Assembly: GCA_032433595.1 (NCBI GenBank)
Contig: JASWJB010000015.1
Coordinates: 62,001 to 126,000 of the forward strand
Length of the DNA: 64,000 bases
Source: Conoideocrella luteorostrata
Taxonomy: Eukaryota > Ascomycota > Sordariomycetes > Hypocreales > Clavicipitaceae
Reading direction: 5' to 3'
In this document: positions 21,233 through 32,738 of the stretch, piece after piece
Position numbering within the stretch: position 1 is the stretch's first letter
Layout of the letters: each line of letters starts with the position of its first letter
Notes under the pieces: model-generated
What the model was told of the DNA's origin: nothing
Database searches by the model: none
What the model saw: only the letters and a program-made list of their open reading frames with translations
Translations under genes and position numbers: made by a program

Positions 21233-24200
21233 TTAGAGATTGGCTTTCGACTCGAGTAAGAGAACAACCGAGTCGTGTCCATTATTTTCTGCCCACTGCA
21301 GTGGCGTGTCTCCAAATTTATCTTTTGTGTGGATATCAGCCTTTCCTGTCTCAAGAATCAGCTTGATAGTGGCAATGTGGCCATTCTCTGCTGCCCGCGA
21401 GAGTGGCGTTCGGCTAGCCGTATCCTCCAAATTGATATCAACCTTGCCCGTCGCCAGAAGCTGTCTAACGATGTCATCATGTCCATTTTCTGCAGCCCAT
21501 GATAATGCTGTGTTACCAAAACTATCTGCGGAGTTGACGTCAACATTTGGCGTGGCAAGTAATAGCTTAACAACTGCGCTGTATCCGTGCTCCGCAGCCC
21601 ATGATAGTATCGTTTGACCTGTGATGTCTTTGGCGTTTACATGGACATCGTATGTGTCAAGTAGTAGCTCTATAATACGCTCGTGCTTATTTTCCACGGC
21701 ACATAGCAGCGGTTTATAGTTTGAAAAGTCATCGGCAGAGGTGAATTCGAGCTTGTTTGTAGTAGTCATTAGCTTGACTGCCTCGTAATGTCCATTTTCT
21801 GCGGCCCATGAGAGCGGTGTAAAGCCAAACCTGTCCCTTGAGTTTATGTCGGCCCTGTTTGTTGTGAGTAGCAGCTTTATAACTGCAAAGTGTCCGTTTT
21901 CGGCAGCCCGCGAAAGTGGTGTCTGGCCTAGGCTGTCTTTGAAATTAATATCAACCTTTTCAGTGGCAAGTAGCAGCTCAACAACGGCGTAGTGGCCATT
22001 TTCTGCTGCCCAAATAAGCGGTGTCCGGCCACGACCATCTTTAGAGTCGAAATCTCTGTCAACTGAACCTACTCCCCCCCGCAAGAGGAGCTCAAGGGGC
22101 CCTAAAATTCCATACCGTGACAGAATATGGACGAGAGTAGACCCCTCTGGCGGACAATCATTGGAATGGCCCTCAATTGCTTGGTATATGCGTGCCCATC
22201 GCTTCACAAGGTCGTTTGAAGCCAGAGAAAGCAATTCCAAAAGATCACTCCGGGCAGATCCATTCATATCGCATTGTTTAATGTGTACGATCCACGAACT
22301 AACGGCGTATTGTAAAAGAGGAAATTTGATCACATTGTAGGTAGTTGAACCATCAAACTCATCCATTGCCAGATAGCGTGTGCAAATTCTAGCTAAATGC
22401 AAATGTGCTTTTCCGACGGCGACTCTGGGTGATGACACGCCACTGTCGACACGCGATAGCCCTTTGTTAAGGAAGAAATCTTGAACGGAATCGTGAATAA
22501 ACTGGACAACCTGTGTTTGGGATGTAGGCACAACCTCGGCGAGGCCGCGACTCAGAGTCCAAATTTGTCTCTCTAGCCTGCTATGGTCTGCTGTCTTTTG
22601 AAGGCTTCGTAGAGACCTGTAAGTGGAATTGTTTCTAGTAAGCATTATCCATTGTAGTTCATCTAATGTCAACGGCCGCGTAGCGACGCAGATCCATTGG
22701 ATGAGATCTAAGGAAGCCGAGTCCATGTTTTGGATGAGGTCATTGTATAGATTATCTAGATCCGGAGGGATAGAGCGGATTTTCATTTTGATTGCATCTA
22801 TTCCCTCGCCTCTCCGGTCGAGGGCTAAAACTCGGTCAACTACGAGACGCGACCACATAAAAACGCCGTTGGCATGACCTGTGATAGAATCCAAAATCGT
22901 TGATGCGTGTATCTCAGGAGAAGCAGAAAACCGAGCTTGAACGTAGGTCGAAATATCCTGTCCATTTTCATGCTCAAGACATATTTCGAATTTAAAACCC
23001 AAGCTGGTGATTGGATAATGGCGGCACGTAAAACAGACATGCAGATTTAAGTTGGTGGACAGTGCGCTTTGGAGTAGCGCTTTGAACCATTCAACCAGGG
23101 TAACCGCATGTTCCTCACCACATTCATCCAAGGCGTCAACAAACAACCAAACTGAGCGGGTTTCGAGAACCGTCCCAAGAAACGACTCGAAATACTGCCA
23201 AAGCTCTTCGTTGTGCCACTGCCAGTCTTCGCCTAGCTCCCCAATTTCTTCGCATCTTTCCTTGAAACTGTAGACGAGAGCCGAGAGCGAGGATGGGGCT
23301 TGCTTGAGGAGTTGACGGAGCAAGGACCGAAAGAAGCCGGCGGGACACTTTTGAAGCTCACTGCCGCGACCATGAAAGAAGAATGACAAAATGATATCGT
23401 CATGCCTAAGCTCATGACTCCGGACGGCATACTTTAGCAACGTCGATTTCCCAGAGCCTGGTTTCCCCTTAATCCAGAGTATCCCTCGTTGGGAGGTCAC
23501 CCATTGTTTGTAAGTGTCGTGTGTCAGAAGCCATTTGCATGTTCCAATGGCAGAGCTGGATATCTCGAGATACCGGCTATCCATTTGCCGGAAAGCCAAC
23601 GACTTGAGGCAATCTAGAGTATCTTGTGAAAACTGCGGGACGAAACCGGGTATTGGCGAACCTTGAGGGCAATTAGTTTTAAGCGAAATTCTTATGTGGT
23701 AGCCGGGAAATATATGCCCTACCTCTTTTGTCCTGCATGACAGGTGGCACGAGCAGCAAGACCTCCTTAGCGTATGCCGCCGCCACCGCAGCGGCATATT
23801 TCTGCCACGTCTTGTTCTTGTGCGAGTCTGCATAATCGCAAATCCCCCTGACGATAAGGGCTTGGCTGTCGATCATCACGCCCGCTGACTCCATCTCAAA
23901 GCAAATTACTCGGTGCTCCGTGTAAAGTGCGTTCCGCAGGGCGCTCGATATAACAAGAGTATTCGCACACCCGACAATGCCGTAGTGGATTCGAGGCGTA
24001 TCCCTTTCCCGCTTGGCTTTCGCTCCACGATGACTCCGCTGCGTTGACTGTGAAAAATCGCATACTCCTTTACATAGGTGTTGTCTGTCTGAATGGAAGT
24101 ATCCATCGAGAAAGAGGATGTCGTGTTCTGCCCCGGGGTCTTGGTATTCTAACTGCTCTTCTGGCTTCAGGTTTAATCGTAGCTCACGCAGAAAATGTGG

Positions 24201-24689
24201 GATCTTCGTCCCTGGCTGCAACATGTGGTTTGCTCGAAGGGTGTTTACTGCTTTGAGCAGGGTGGATGACGGGGGGAGTGACTGTCCGCCCTCAGCCAAC
24301 ACAGCTTTTTCGAATCCATGGTGCACCAATCCTCCAGTACCCCGCTGCGGATAGCTTACAACAACGTCGCCAAGTACGATTTGCTCCTCGAGACCCGGAC
24401 CGTATGACGGTATTCCTCCTGCTATTCCCACAAGAAGAATATGCTTGATATTTGGAAAGGACCGGCGCATGTTAATGAGGACAGTGGTGGCGGGGTGAGT
24501 ACCGATCTTTGGGCAGACCGTCATGACGACCCAATGGTCTCCGACCCGTCCAACGTGATAGAAGGTGTCGTCCTCAGGCACTATCATGGTTGTTCGGCGC
24601 TCCAAAATCGCAATGGCAGGCGAGAGCTCCAAGGCCATGGGAGCAATCCATCCAATAGTGCATACAGCAGCATCAAGCGTGGAAGCCAT
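21233..24689 (-). CDS. NLR-like protein 1: PNP/UDP phosphorylase domain, NACHT, ankyrin repeats
   Basis: Exons 24689-23723 and 23661-21233, joined over a 61-base intron (GTAGGG donor, CTAAT branch, CTCAAG acceptor), give 1131 residues. Residues 1 to about 310 are a purine nucleoside phosphorylase/nucleosidase fold with LLVGIAGGIP, the ribose-binding CFEMESAG and the general-acid Asp in RGICDYAD. A NACHT NTPase follows: Walker A GKPGSGKST at 388-396 and Walker B WLFVDALDEC near 494-503. About eight ankyrin repeats (TPLSWAAENGH type) run from about 860 to the end. In fungi this layout belongs to NLR-like proteins linked to non-self recognition and cell death. The PNP part keeps its catalytic residues, so nucleosidase action is plausible. 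No C-terminal extension follows the ankyrins, unlike gene 2. Confidence 0.9.
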
Positions 24690-25624
24690 TTGGTCGCGAC
24701 AGGCTCGTCGGAGCTTCGCCTTGCTCTAAACCATCATGGAAGCCGGTATTCGCCCATTAGATTTCCGAGGCTGGTGCAACCTATCTTGTCGCGGTCACAA
24801 TCTGCAGAAGAGAAGTATCCTGGCGAGTTACTTCTCCGCAGACTCATGAGAGGTTTGGGCGGTTCTGTCGGTAAGTCGAGTGAGGCTGCTGGCGACCAAA
24901 ATGACGAACTATTGAATATCGCTTGGCACATTTCGCCTCACTGCGCCACCTTTTAGCGCCCATGCAGGACTCGCCAGAGGGCTGCGAGTGAGCTCCAGCC
25001 GCAGCTGCATTGTCTCTTCGTGATTGGGCAACAATGTCAATTAACAAGGGAACCGTTCTCTTGCCAGCTTCAAGCAGCTGTATATGTATTGTTCCTGATG
25101 GGATATATTAAAAGGTCTGACTTGATTACAAACGATCACAGTTCGACGGCAGCAGGTAAACCTTCTGCTCCTTCTCCGTTGTGCCCCCTCCACGGAAGTA
25201 CTCCCCCCACCACGTCTCCTTACCCCTCCCCCTCACCCCCCCCAGTCCTGGCCTGTCCGTCGTCGGTGTCAAATTCCATGGTCGCTTTTGCCTCGCCCGG
25301 CTCCAGCACGCATAAAAACCGACCAGGCGATAAAACAGCGACTATTGTCCCACCTTTGGCAATAACTATAGATTGGACATTCCGTGGACTTCGTTTCCCC
25401 ACGGTCCGCGAATACATGGGGGTCAGTCGAGCCACGTTACACCAATCTGCGATCTTGGCAATGACCCCCACCTTACCACTCCAACTCTTGATGCTTTTAA
25501 CAGCGTCCAATGCCCGCCTTACATTATCACTCCGCACGTTGATTGCTTGCTTGCTTGTATGAGAATTCTACACTGCAAGTAGCCACCAGCCATTAGTGTT
25601 TGACACTACATTGCTATTGTCGCC
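24690..25624. other. Shared upstream region of NLR-like gene 1 and the GH3 gene
   Basis: Divergent promoter space of about 0.9 kb with a pyrimidine-rich tract near 25180-25250. Overlapping open frames at 25020-25562 (plus) and 25220-25537 (minus) show no known domain. Confidence 0.55.
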
Positions 25625-27298
25625 ATGCCTTCGTCCGAACAGCGCCACGCGGTTGGCCAGGTAAGCAGCCTCTCCTACTACAAAATTAGCGGCATGGCCA
25701 GACCCGACTGATTATCGTCCCAGCTCTTTGCAGTTGGTTTCCACGGTACGGTTGTCAACCAACATATCACCTCCCTTATCCGAGACTATGGCGTGGGCGC
25801 CATTGTTCTTTTCAAGCGCAACATCGAAAGTGCGTCCCAATTCCAATCGCTATGTCTCGGCCTCCAAAGAGTAGCCAAAGACGCTGGCCACTCTCAGCCT
25901 CTATTTGTCGGCATTGACCAGGAGAATGGACTGGTGACTCGCATTTCGCCACCAATCGCCGCACAGTTGCCGGGTCCTATGTCATTGGGGGCGGCGGGAT
26001 CTGTGGAAAGTGCGTACCAAGTTGCAAAGGCCACCGGCGAGACATTGCGCCACTTTGGCATCAACATGAACTATGCTCCGGTCGGCGATGTCAATAATGA
26101 ACCACTGAATCCTGTCATTGGTGTCCGCAGTCCTGGTGACGATCCTCTGAGGGTGGCACAGTTCGCTGTCGAGTGCGCCAAGGGTTTGCGAGAGACCCGC
26201 GTGGCTCCCTGTATCAAGCATTTCCCTGGACATGGTGATACCGCTGTGGATTCACACTACGGTTTACCGGTAATCAGCAAGACAAGGGCAGAGTTGGAAT
26301 CTACAGAATTGGTGCCATTCCGAAAAGCTGTGATGGGTGGTATCGAGATGGTCATGACGGCACACATTTCCCTCCCTGGTTTGGGTGGCTCAGATCTTCC
26401 CGCAACATTGTCCTCTGAGGCAATCAAAATATTGCGCCAAGATTTGCAGTTCCAAGGTGTCATAATGACGGATTGTCTCGAAATGGATGGAATACGCTCT
26501 GGATATGGCACTGTGGAAGGGTCAATACTAGCATTCAAGGCCGGAGTCGATAATGTTATGATCTGCCATACATACGAGGTACAAACTGCGGCCATTGACC
26601 GCCTCTGCCAGGCAATTGAGTCTAGAGAGATCTCTCAATCACAAGTAGACGCTTCCGTGAAGCGACTAAGAGATCTCAAAAACAAATTTACCAACTGGGA
26701 TACTGCACTGGAAGCTCATCCAGCAGCCGACCTCGCCACTCTCAACAAGAAGAACGAAGCTCTCGCTAGCGGCATTTACCGCAATGCAGCGACAATTGTT
26801 CGATCTCAGCCCGATCTCATCCCTCTCTCGCGCACTTCCTCAACCGTCTTCGTCTCACCAGGTATCAACGTGCCCACCAGTGGCGCCGCATCCAGCGGGG
26901 AAGAATTGCAGAAGACCCGAGTCCCCTGGGTGTCAGGCGCTTTTGGCGACGCTCTTCGTAAACACAACAGTAGTGTCGTAGATATCCGCTTCACAGACTC
27001 CAAACTGTCCCATGACGAGTGGAAACAGGTCGAAGAAGCCGATACCGTGATTTTTGCCACGAGAAATGCCAGGGAGTCGCAATACCAGCGAGATTTGGGG
27101 CTCGAGGCTGCTAAGAGGAGGGCAGGAAAGACATTTATTTCGGTCGCCACATGCAATCCGTATGATTTCATTGATGATGAGGATGAGGTCAAGAACTTTG
27201 CTGTGGTGTATGAGCCTACTCTTGAAGCCTTCGCCGCGGTAACGGATATTCTTTATGGAGAGGTACTTGCGAAGGGGCAGTTGCCAGTTGCTCATTAG
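25625..27298 (+). CDS. GH3 family beta-N-acetylglucosaminidase, NagZ-like
   Basis: Exon 1 is tiny (25625-25660, 12 codons); exon 2 is 25724-27298; a 63-base GTAAGC...CCCAG intron lies between. The product has 536 residues. The catalytic barrel shows the NagZ-type signature KHFPGHGDTAVDSH starting at residue 177, whose His/Asp pair is the acid/base known from bacterial NagZ. The nucleophile Asp262 lies in MTDCLEMDGI. A second alpha/beta domain fills the C-terminus. No signal peptide is present, so it should act inside the cell on N-acetylglucosamine-containing sugars, perhaps recycled chitin or glycan fragments. It starts 935 bases from the divergent NLR-like gene. Confidence 0.9.
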
Positions 27299-28079
27299 AT
27301 AGTAGACCAGGAGGCGTCGTGGAATGACCCTTTAAGCTAGGCGTACTTTGCTAACAACTAATATGTTTTAAAGTTTTTGTTGTCACTCATGAACTTATCT
27401 GATGATGAAAAAACACATGGGCTGCTGGCAGTACCTGTTGACCGACATTACCATTTAACAACTAATATTATTTTATTGGTCCTGTTTACTAGGCTACATA
27501 CAAGAATGTAAGAAGGTTGCGCCTCTATAGTGCGCCCACAGCAGGGATGGAGACTCGGGCTGGGCTATGAAAAAGTGGTGATTTAGGTCCAGGGTGACTT
27601 GTGTGGAAAGAAACATTGCGTATAAGTTTATTATCTGAAGGCATCGTACCTGCGTGTCCAAGGGCAGGTTTACGTCGAGCTCATTAGGAAAGCTTTGTTA
27701 ACCAATCATCTATCGCTTCCATCTATCGAAATCATTCTTCGTTTCGGTATTTAATCGTTCATTTCTGTTCTGCATAAAATGGGTTGATGGAAAATCATTT
27801 GGCTAAAGGGATCTTACACCTAAAAGTGACCACTTTGTCCAAAAGAGTGGCAGCTTTTGCTATTCAGTACCTATCATCAGCAAAGGCACTGCCTACAAAC
27901 GATAAACGGCGGATGGGGATAATGCAATTTTTATTCTGTCCCACGGCTCATCTGCACTTAAGATATAGATTGTGGTTGGAGCTATCAGTGGTTAGGTAGC
28001 TAAGAACAGGTTGAAGACGCTGATTTTTGCACTCCCTTCATATAATCTCTCTGTGTTGATATTTGGGAAGACGAAATTC
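27299..28079. other. Intergenic between convergent genes, no gene seen
   Basis: 3' flanks of the GH3 gene (plus) and the EEP-domain gene (minus). AT-rich, with only a chance frame at 27784-27999. Confidence 0.6.
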
Positions 28080-30182
28080 TTATAGATTATGTAGCTTATA
28101 GGTTGTCAACACGGCCTTGTGGTCCGATGGCCATTCATTATTCGAATGGTTTGGTTCCGGAGTTGGGTTACCAACTAGAACTGCTTCGGAGTTTTTTACA
28201 GTAAGTTTCCGCCCTTTGTGATATACAAAGTCGATTCGATCAAGTGGCTCTCGCCTACCGTCGTTATCCAGGTAAATTGGTGACCAAGTATTACCGGGAT
28301 TGGCAACGGGATTAGGATGCGTCAGTCGGAATGAATCGATGAGCCCCGCGTCGGTTGGATACTTCGACGATGGCCATGGCACATCGCCAACATTGCAGTG
28401 CTGACTCTTGGTGGCCTCTGTCCAATCCAAGTGGGAGGGGGCGTTGAAGTCTCCCAAAAGAAAAACCGGTATGTTGTCGGCATTCGATAAGTGGTCTTTC
28501 ATCTTTGTCGTGATTTCTTGGATTTGGGGAGTCCGGCCAGACTCTGCTTCTCGCTTCAGAACCTGGCCAAGACTCATACGACTGAAGCAGAAATCATATG
28601 GGCCGTATGGATCATATCCAAGATGGCAGTTCCACAGAATAATCTCGGTCTTCGGGCCATCTAACTCTATTTTCACGGCTCCAGCAACGGATGTTGGTGT
28701 AAACACCTGCGCAATGGGATACCGGCTTACTATGGACACGTCAGAGCCTTGCCATGAATACCAGCCCAGCGCGCGCGCAAGGCGAGTACCATGTCCACCG
28801 GAGCTCTCTTGAAATCCAACAACGTCAACGTTCTGATTGGTTAAAAAGCGAACCTGCTTTTCGTGGTAGTTGTTAACTTTTGTTCCTCCAAACCAAAGAT
28901 TGAAGCTCATAACCCGCAGATCCTCCACAAGTGGCGAGCTCCTTGGTCTCACAGGAATGTGCACTGCAAGGGAAGCAACCACGCCGTTTTTATTTCTTGC
29001 TTCTAATCGCAGGTCGGTGTTCCCAGCACCGGATGGAGGTGTGCCACTTAGAACGCCGGCAGAGCTTACAGTAGCCCAACCTCCGCTGCCAACGATAGCG
29101 AACTTGGTGCTTTCATCGGGCTGGGTGACGAGGTTGCTTAAAACAGCCTCGAATGCATCGCCTTGCCGAGCGTTCTTGGTGGTGACCTCCTTCACAAGAA
29201 AGTCAAATGTCGCGGAACTCCGCACAGTTACAATTATTGGTTCGGACAACCACGTGTAACCACCATCGGCAAGGAAGAAGGCCTTGTATTTCCCAGGGCT
29301 GAGTGTTGTCGTGGGTAAAGTGACTTCCCCGGTAGATTCCCTGACCCAGTCCCAGACTAAGGACGGCTGGTCTTGTACTTGGTTCACGGGACCTCCCCCA
29401 TCGACAAAGTAGAGACCAATCCAATTTCGGTCGTTTGGTTGCGGCGTAGTATACTTAATGTTGAGAGGAGCTCTACTGTAGTCGACGGCTAATATAGCCA
29501 AGTATTTACTAGGATCGCCAATTCTTAGCTGGACTGGAACAGCTTGTAGGTCATATTTGTCGTCGGCAAGAAAATATGCTTTATACTGGCCAGGACCAAG
29601 CCCACCATTGTCGAATTCGACAGATCCGCTGGACCCTGGAGCATATGACCATCGGATTGAAGCTTGGTTGGACACACCAGCATCAGGCCCACCGCTTGAC
29701 GCAAAGTACAAGCCAATCCAGTTTTTGGCACCAGGTCGAGACGTTTTATACTCAAATCTCAGTGGAGCGACTGAAGCAAGAGTCAAAACTCCGGGCTGCT
29801 CTTTACCCAAACTCAGAAAAACGGGCTCTGAGAGCCACCTGTAGCCGTTGTTGGCGAGGAAAAAAGCCTTGTAGAGACCATCAGCGATGCCATCGGTCGG
29901 CAGTTGAGTCACCCCAGCTGTTTCAGTAGCATAAGCCCACTTCAGAGACGATTCATTTCTGGCTTCGTTCTCAGGCCCTCCACCAGAGGCGTGATAGAGG
30001 CCGATCCAGTTTGAAGGGTTTGCTTCTGAAGTACTGTACTTGAACTGCAAAGGATTTGTCGATATGACACTCAACGATCCTTGCTGCTGTTCCAAAGACT
30101 CGCGCTTCGGTAGCAACGTAGCCGCAACGATGTTTGATGCCAGCAAAAGACTCAGGAGGAAAGCCGAAAGCAATGGAGCCAT
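28080..30182 (-). CDS. Secreted endonuclease/exonuclease/phosphatase-fold protein with three N-terminal repeats
   Basis: A single 700-residue frame without introns, starting with a signal peptide (MAPLLSAFLLSLLLASNIVA). Three repeats of about 97 residues each carry the hallmark NWIGLY (58, 154, 253) and YKAFFLA or YKAYFLA. A putative-Ig-type domain follows at about 325-410, with GVLSGTPP. The rest is an EEP domain with its metal-site motifs: MSFNLWFGG (425-433), FQES with Glu459, NCHL with His520, GDFN at 577-580, DRIDFVY and the final SDHKAV. All key residues are kept, so a metal-dependent phosphoesterase acting outside the cell is likely (DNA, RNA, sphingomyelin or inositol phosphate). Which substrate cannot be told. 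The repeats may bind a surface or membrane. Confidence 0.88.
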   Translation of the reverse strand: MAPLLSAFLLSLLLASNIVAATLLPKRESLEQQQGSLSVISTNPLQFKYSTSEANPSNWIGLYHASGGGPENEARNESSLKWAYATETAGVTQLPTDGIADGLYKAFFLANNGYRWLSEPVFLSLGKEQPGVLTLASVAPLRFEYKTSRPGAKNWIGLYFASSGGPDAGVSNQASIRWSYAPGSSGSVEFDNGGLGPGQYKAYFLADDKYDLQAVPVQLRIGDPSKYLAILAVDYSRAPLNIKYTTPQPNDRNWIGLYFVDGGGPVNQVQDQPSLVWDWVRESTGEVTLPTTTLSPGKYKAFFLADGGYTWLSEPIIVTVRSSATFDFLVKEVTTKNARQGDAFEAVLSNLVTQPDESTKFAIVGSGGWATVSSAGVLSGTPPSGAGNTDLRLEARNKNGVVASLAVHIPVRPRSSPLVEDLRVMSFNLWFGGTKVNNYHEKQVRFLTNQNVDVVGFQESSGGHGTRLARALGWYSWQGSDVSIVSRYPIAQVFTPTSVAGAVKIELDGPKTEIILWNCHLGYDPYGPYDFCFSRMSLGQVLKREAESGRTPQIQEITTKMKDHLSNADNIPVFLLGDFNAPSHLDWTEATKSQHCNVGDVPWPSSKYPTDAGLIDSFRLTHPNPVANPGNTWSPIYLDNDGRREPLDRIDFVYHKGRKLTVKNSEAVLVGNPTPEPNHSNNEWPSDHKAVLTTYKLHNL

Positions 30183-32196
30183 ATTGCTATAGATTTGGCA
30201 GGTCTGCGGGAGCGGATAACGGAGAATGGAGCAAAGAATTGTTTTCGTTCACGCTCAACTGTTGTGAGAATATGGGTTGTCATTTATCAGAAGAAGATTC
30301 CGAATACTACTGCTACTACGGCGGCTAGCGTCGTTTCCAACACTCCGACGACAGACTCTCCATGCATGGGCAATGCCATGATGCTGACGTTGACGTGTCA
30401 CACGAGCAGCGATGCTCCGTCCGCCACACCGGGGCAGGGTGCTGGGGACGGCACGGCTCATACACCTATTGGGAAGTCGCCGGAACCTGAATAATATGCT
30501 GGCTGACTTATGCTTCTCGTTCAGCTGCATACCCGTCTCGGCGCCCAGTTGGCTAAACCACTTGTGGGCAGAAGCGAAAATTGTTTTCTTGAGCTCCACC
30601 GTCAGCTTCACCAACCATGTATCCTCAGTGATTATTTCACGTGTACAACTCGGCCGGACCATTCGGGGAAGCTGCGGCGATTGAGGCTACCCTCAAAACA
30701 CCTGGCAGGTAACGAGCCGAGAGCTGGCTGAGTCGGGCAAGCTGGAGCCGGATGCATTGACAACCAGCCCATGGAAGGATTACTTTGTTTCCAAAACACC
30801 TCGTTCAGAAGAAACTGTGAGGGAGCCCATACACACTAACGGCTCTCGGCGGCGGCGCCATAAATATCTATGCGGGGGTCCGGTGGAGCGAAGGCAATGA
30901 ACAAGTCATTGTATAGTTGCGCTATTTTTAACGTACCAAAGCCCTCGTAAGACCGAGATTCTTGGCAGAAGACAAACGCCCCCTACACTCGCATCCGCCT
31001 AAGCCCCTGTCCGGTCAGCCACCTATGGATCTCGTACGATTACGGAGGATGCACAGCACGTGAGACGCTACATGATCGGGTACTTCCATATCTGGACTAA
31101 ATTAGACCGACCTTAGTTAACTATTGGACGGGCCGAGATGTGGCGACCCGGATGGTCGCGAGCGCCGTTTACCCAAGGAAACTATGAGGCGTGTAGAAGA
31201 GTGGTATTCTCGTGACCAGATTTTATTCCGGAGGGAAGTTGGAAACGGAAACGTATGTCAGCTATTATCTATCATGCAATATTGGCAAGATGGTCGGACC
31301 AACCGGACTTTTGTTCGTATTTTCCATCCAAGGCCATGATGATTCGAGTAACAATTTATGTATTTACCAGGAAAAACCGCAGACATTGGTCAAACAAGGG
31401 GCCTGTGAACTCGGGCGACGGCAATCACATGTGTCCTCAATCAACCTCAATAGGATGAAGTAGACATGAGAGCAACACGTTCCAGCAAATTATTGCCGCC
31501 TCCTCGCCAATGGTAACAGTGTTTATTGAAGACTCGAGAGAGAAGAACAGCCATGTCGTCGAGCGAACTACGTAACGTTGCGGGCTGAAGACGGCTAGAG
31601 TATGTATCTTAATATAAAAATTTAGCGGATTGAATCTATTTTATATCATATACATAATGGCAAAAGACTCACACATCCAAGGGTATTGCTGAGTGAATAT
31701 TTATCTTTCTATTGGGATGACGTGGAATCGGTTGCCCGATCTCCTGGTAGTTTGCGAAGCAATCGATCTCTAATAATCTGGATCTAGCACAAAGAATATG
31801 ACACAAGAGATGTTCCCCAACTATGTTTGGGGGATGGAGCCATAACTTTTCCTTATCCCTGCTTTTAGCCAACACGATATGCTAGGGAATTTTGTAGAAT
31901 CCTCAGCATCCTGCACCACAGTTTATTAGGGACAAGCTCATGTTGGACAATACCGCTGCGACACCGGGCGAAAGTAGTCTCATAATGGACCAAGCCGTAC
32001 GTTATGAAAACGGTGCGTCAGCTGCAGAATGCCGAGTTACCGTCTTGTCGCCGCTTAGCAAACCGCCTTTCACCAGCAGAACAGACCGGTCAATTCAACA
32101 TTTCACTTATTGCCATGCTTTGACTTCCTTCTAGTAATGACTCGGCTCTTTCTCAATCCGAAGGACTAAATGACTGACACTGAGTGAGTCTCGAAG
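30183..32196. other. Intergenic, no gene called
   Basis: A minus-strand frame at 30255-30662 and the hydrophobic stretch ALPMHGESVVGVLETT, read in another minus-strand frame near 30290-30380, hint at a decayed small membrane or anchored protein, but no consistent exon model was found. The rest shows nothing. Confidence 0.4.
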
Positions 32197-32204
32197 TATA
32201 AAAA
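32197..32204 (+). promoter_or_regulatory. TATA box of the cysteine-rich secreted protein gene
   Basis: TATAAAAA lies 133 bases upstream of the ATG at 32337, followed by a CT/CA-rich leader, as expected for a strongly expressed small secreted protein gene. Confidence 0.6.
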
Positions 32205-32336
32205 GGCCATATACCACCCAGAGTTGGAGATGTAGGACTCCCTAGCAACTCTCACACATCACTCTCCTCTGCTCATAATACTCTTTCAAAACCCGACATC
32301 TTGGCTCCTTGTCCAGGCTATATATTTATAAACAAT

Positions 32337-32738
32337 ATGCAATTCTTCAAGGCCATTGCTCTCTTTGCCCTTCAGTGCCATGTCGCTCTCTCCTCGCCCA
32401 CCGACATCGTCGCAGCTGAATGCGGTGCCATGGGTGTCATGAAAGTTGACTTGGCCGATGTCTCGGCTGACGTCGATCCAAGTGCTATCCGCAAATGCGC
32501 CGAACACCCTCTCGCGGCTTCGCCCAACCCAGTTTCCAAGCGTGACTGCTGGTACGGCAAGTCATCGGGCTGCTCCAAGGGATACTGCTACAAGAGCTGT
32601 GGCGGTAACGGCCAGTGGTGCTGGACTGCTTTCAACGACGGTTACGGAAACTGGATCGGCTGCCAAAATGACAACCAATGCAGCACTAACCAGGCCTGCG
32701 GTATTGGTAACTGCAAGGCATGTGGCTGCAGCTGCTAG
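32337..32738 (+). CDS. Small secreted cysteine-rich protein with Kex2-type propeptide
   Basis: 133 residues. The Met at 32337 starts a signal peptide (MQFFKAIALFALQ); the frame opens 12 codons earlier, but that would spoil the signal. A propeptide runs to Lys68-Arg69, a Kex2-type site. The mature part of 64 residues holds 12 cysteines (for example DCWYGKSSGC, CYKSCG, WCWTAFNDGYG, CGCSC), enough for six disulfides, and is rich in Gly, Asn and aromatic residues. No introns. This is the profile of effector-like or antimicrobial secreted peptides. I do not recognise a named family, so activity is open. Confidence 0.85.
   Translation: MQFFKAIALFALQCHVALSSPTDIVAAECGAMGVMKVDLADVSADVDPSAIRKCAEHPLAASPNPVSKRDCWYGKSSGCSKGYCYKSCGGNGQWCWTAFNDGYGNWIGCQNDNQCSTNQACGIGNCKACGCSC

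Noticed and set aside
25220..25537. 105-codon minus-strand frame with a beta-rich look, in the gap before the GH3 gene
   Set aside because: Starts and stops inside a divergent promoter, overlaps another frame on the plus strand, and has no recognised domain.
30255..30662. 135-codon minus-strand frame and a hydrophobic tail in another frame
   Set aside because: No set of splice sites joins them into one protein; left as possible debris.
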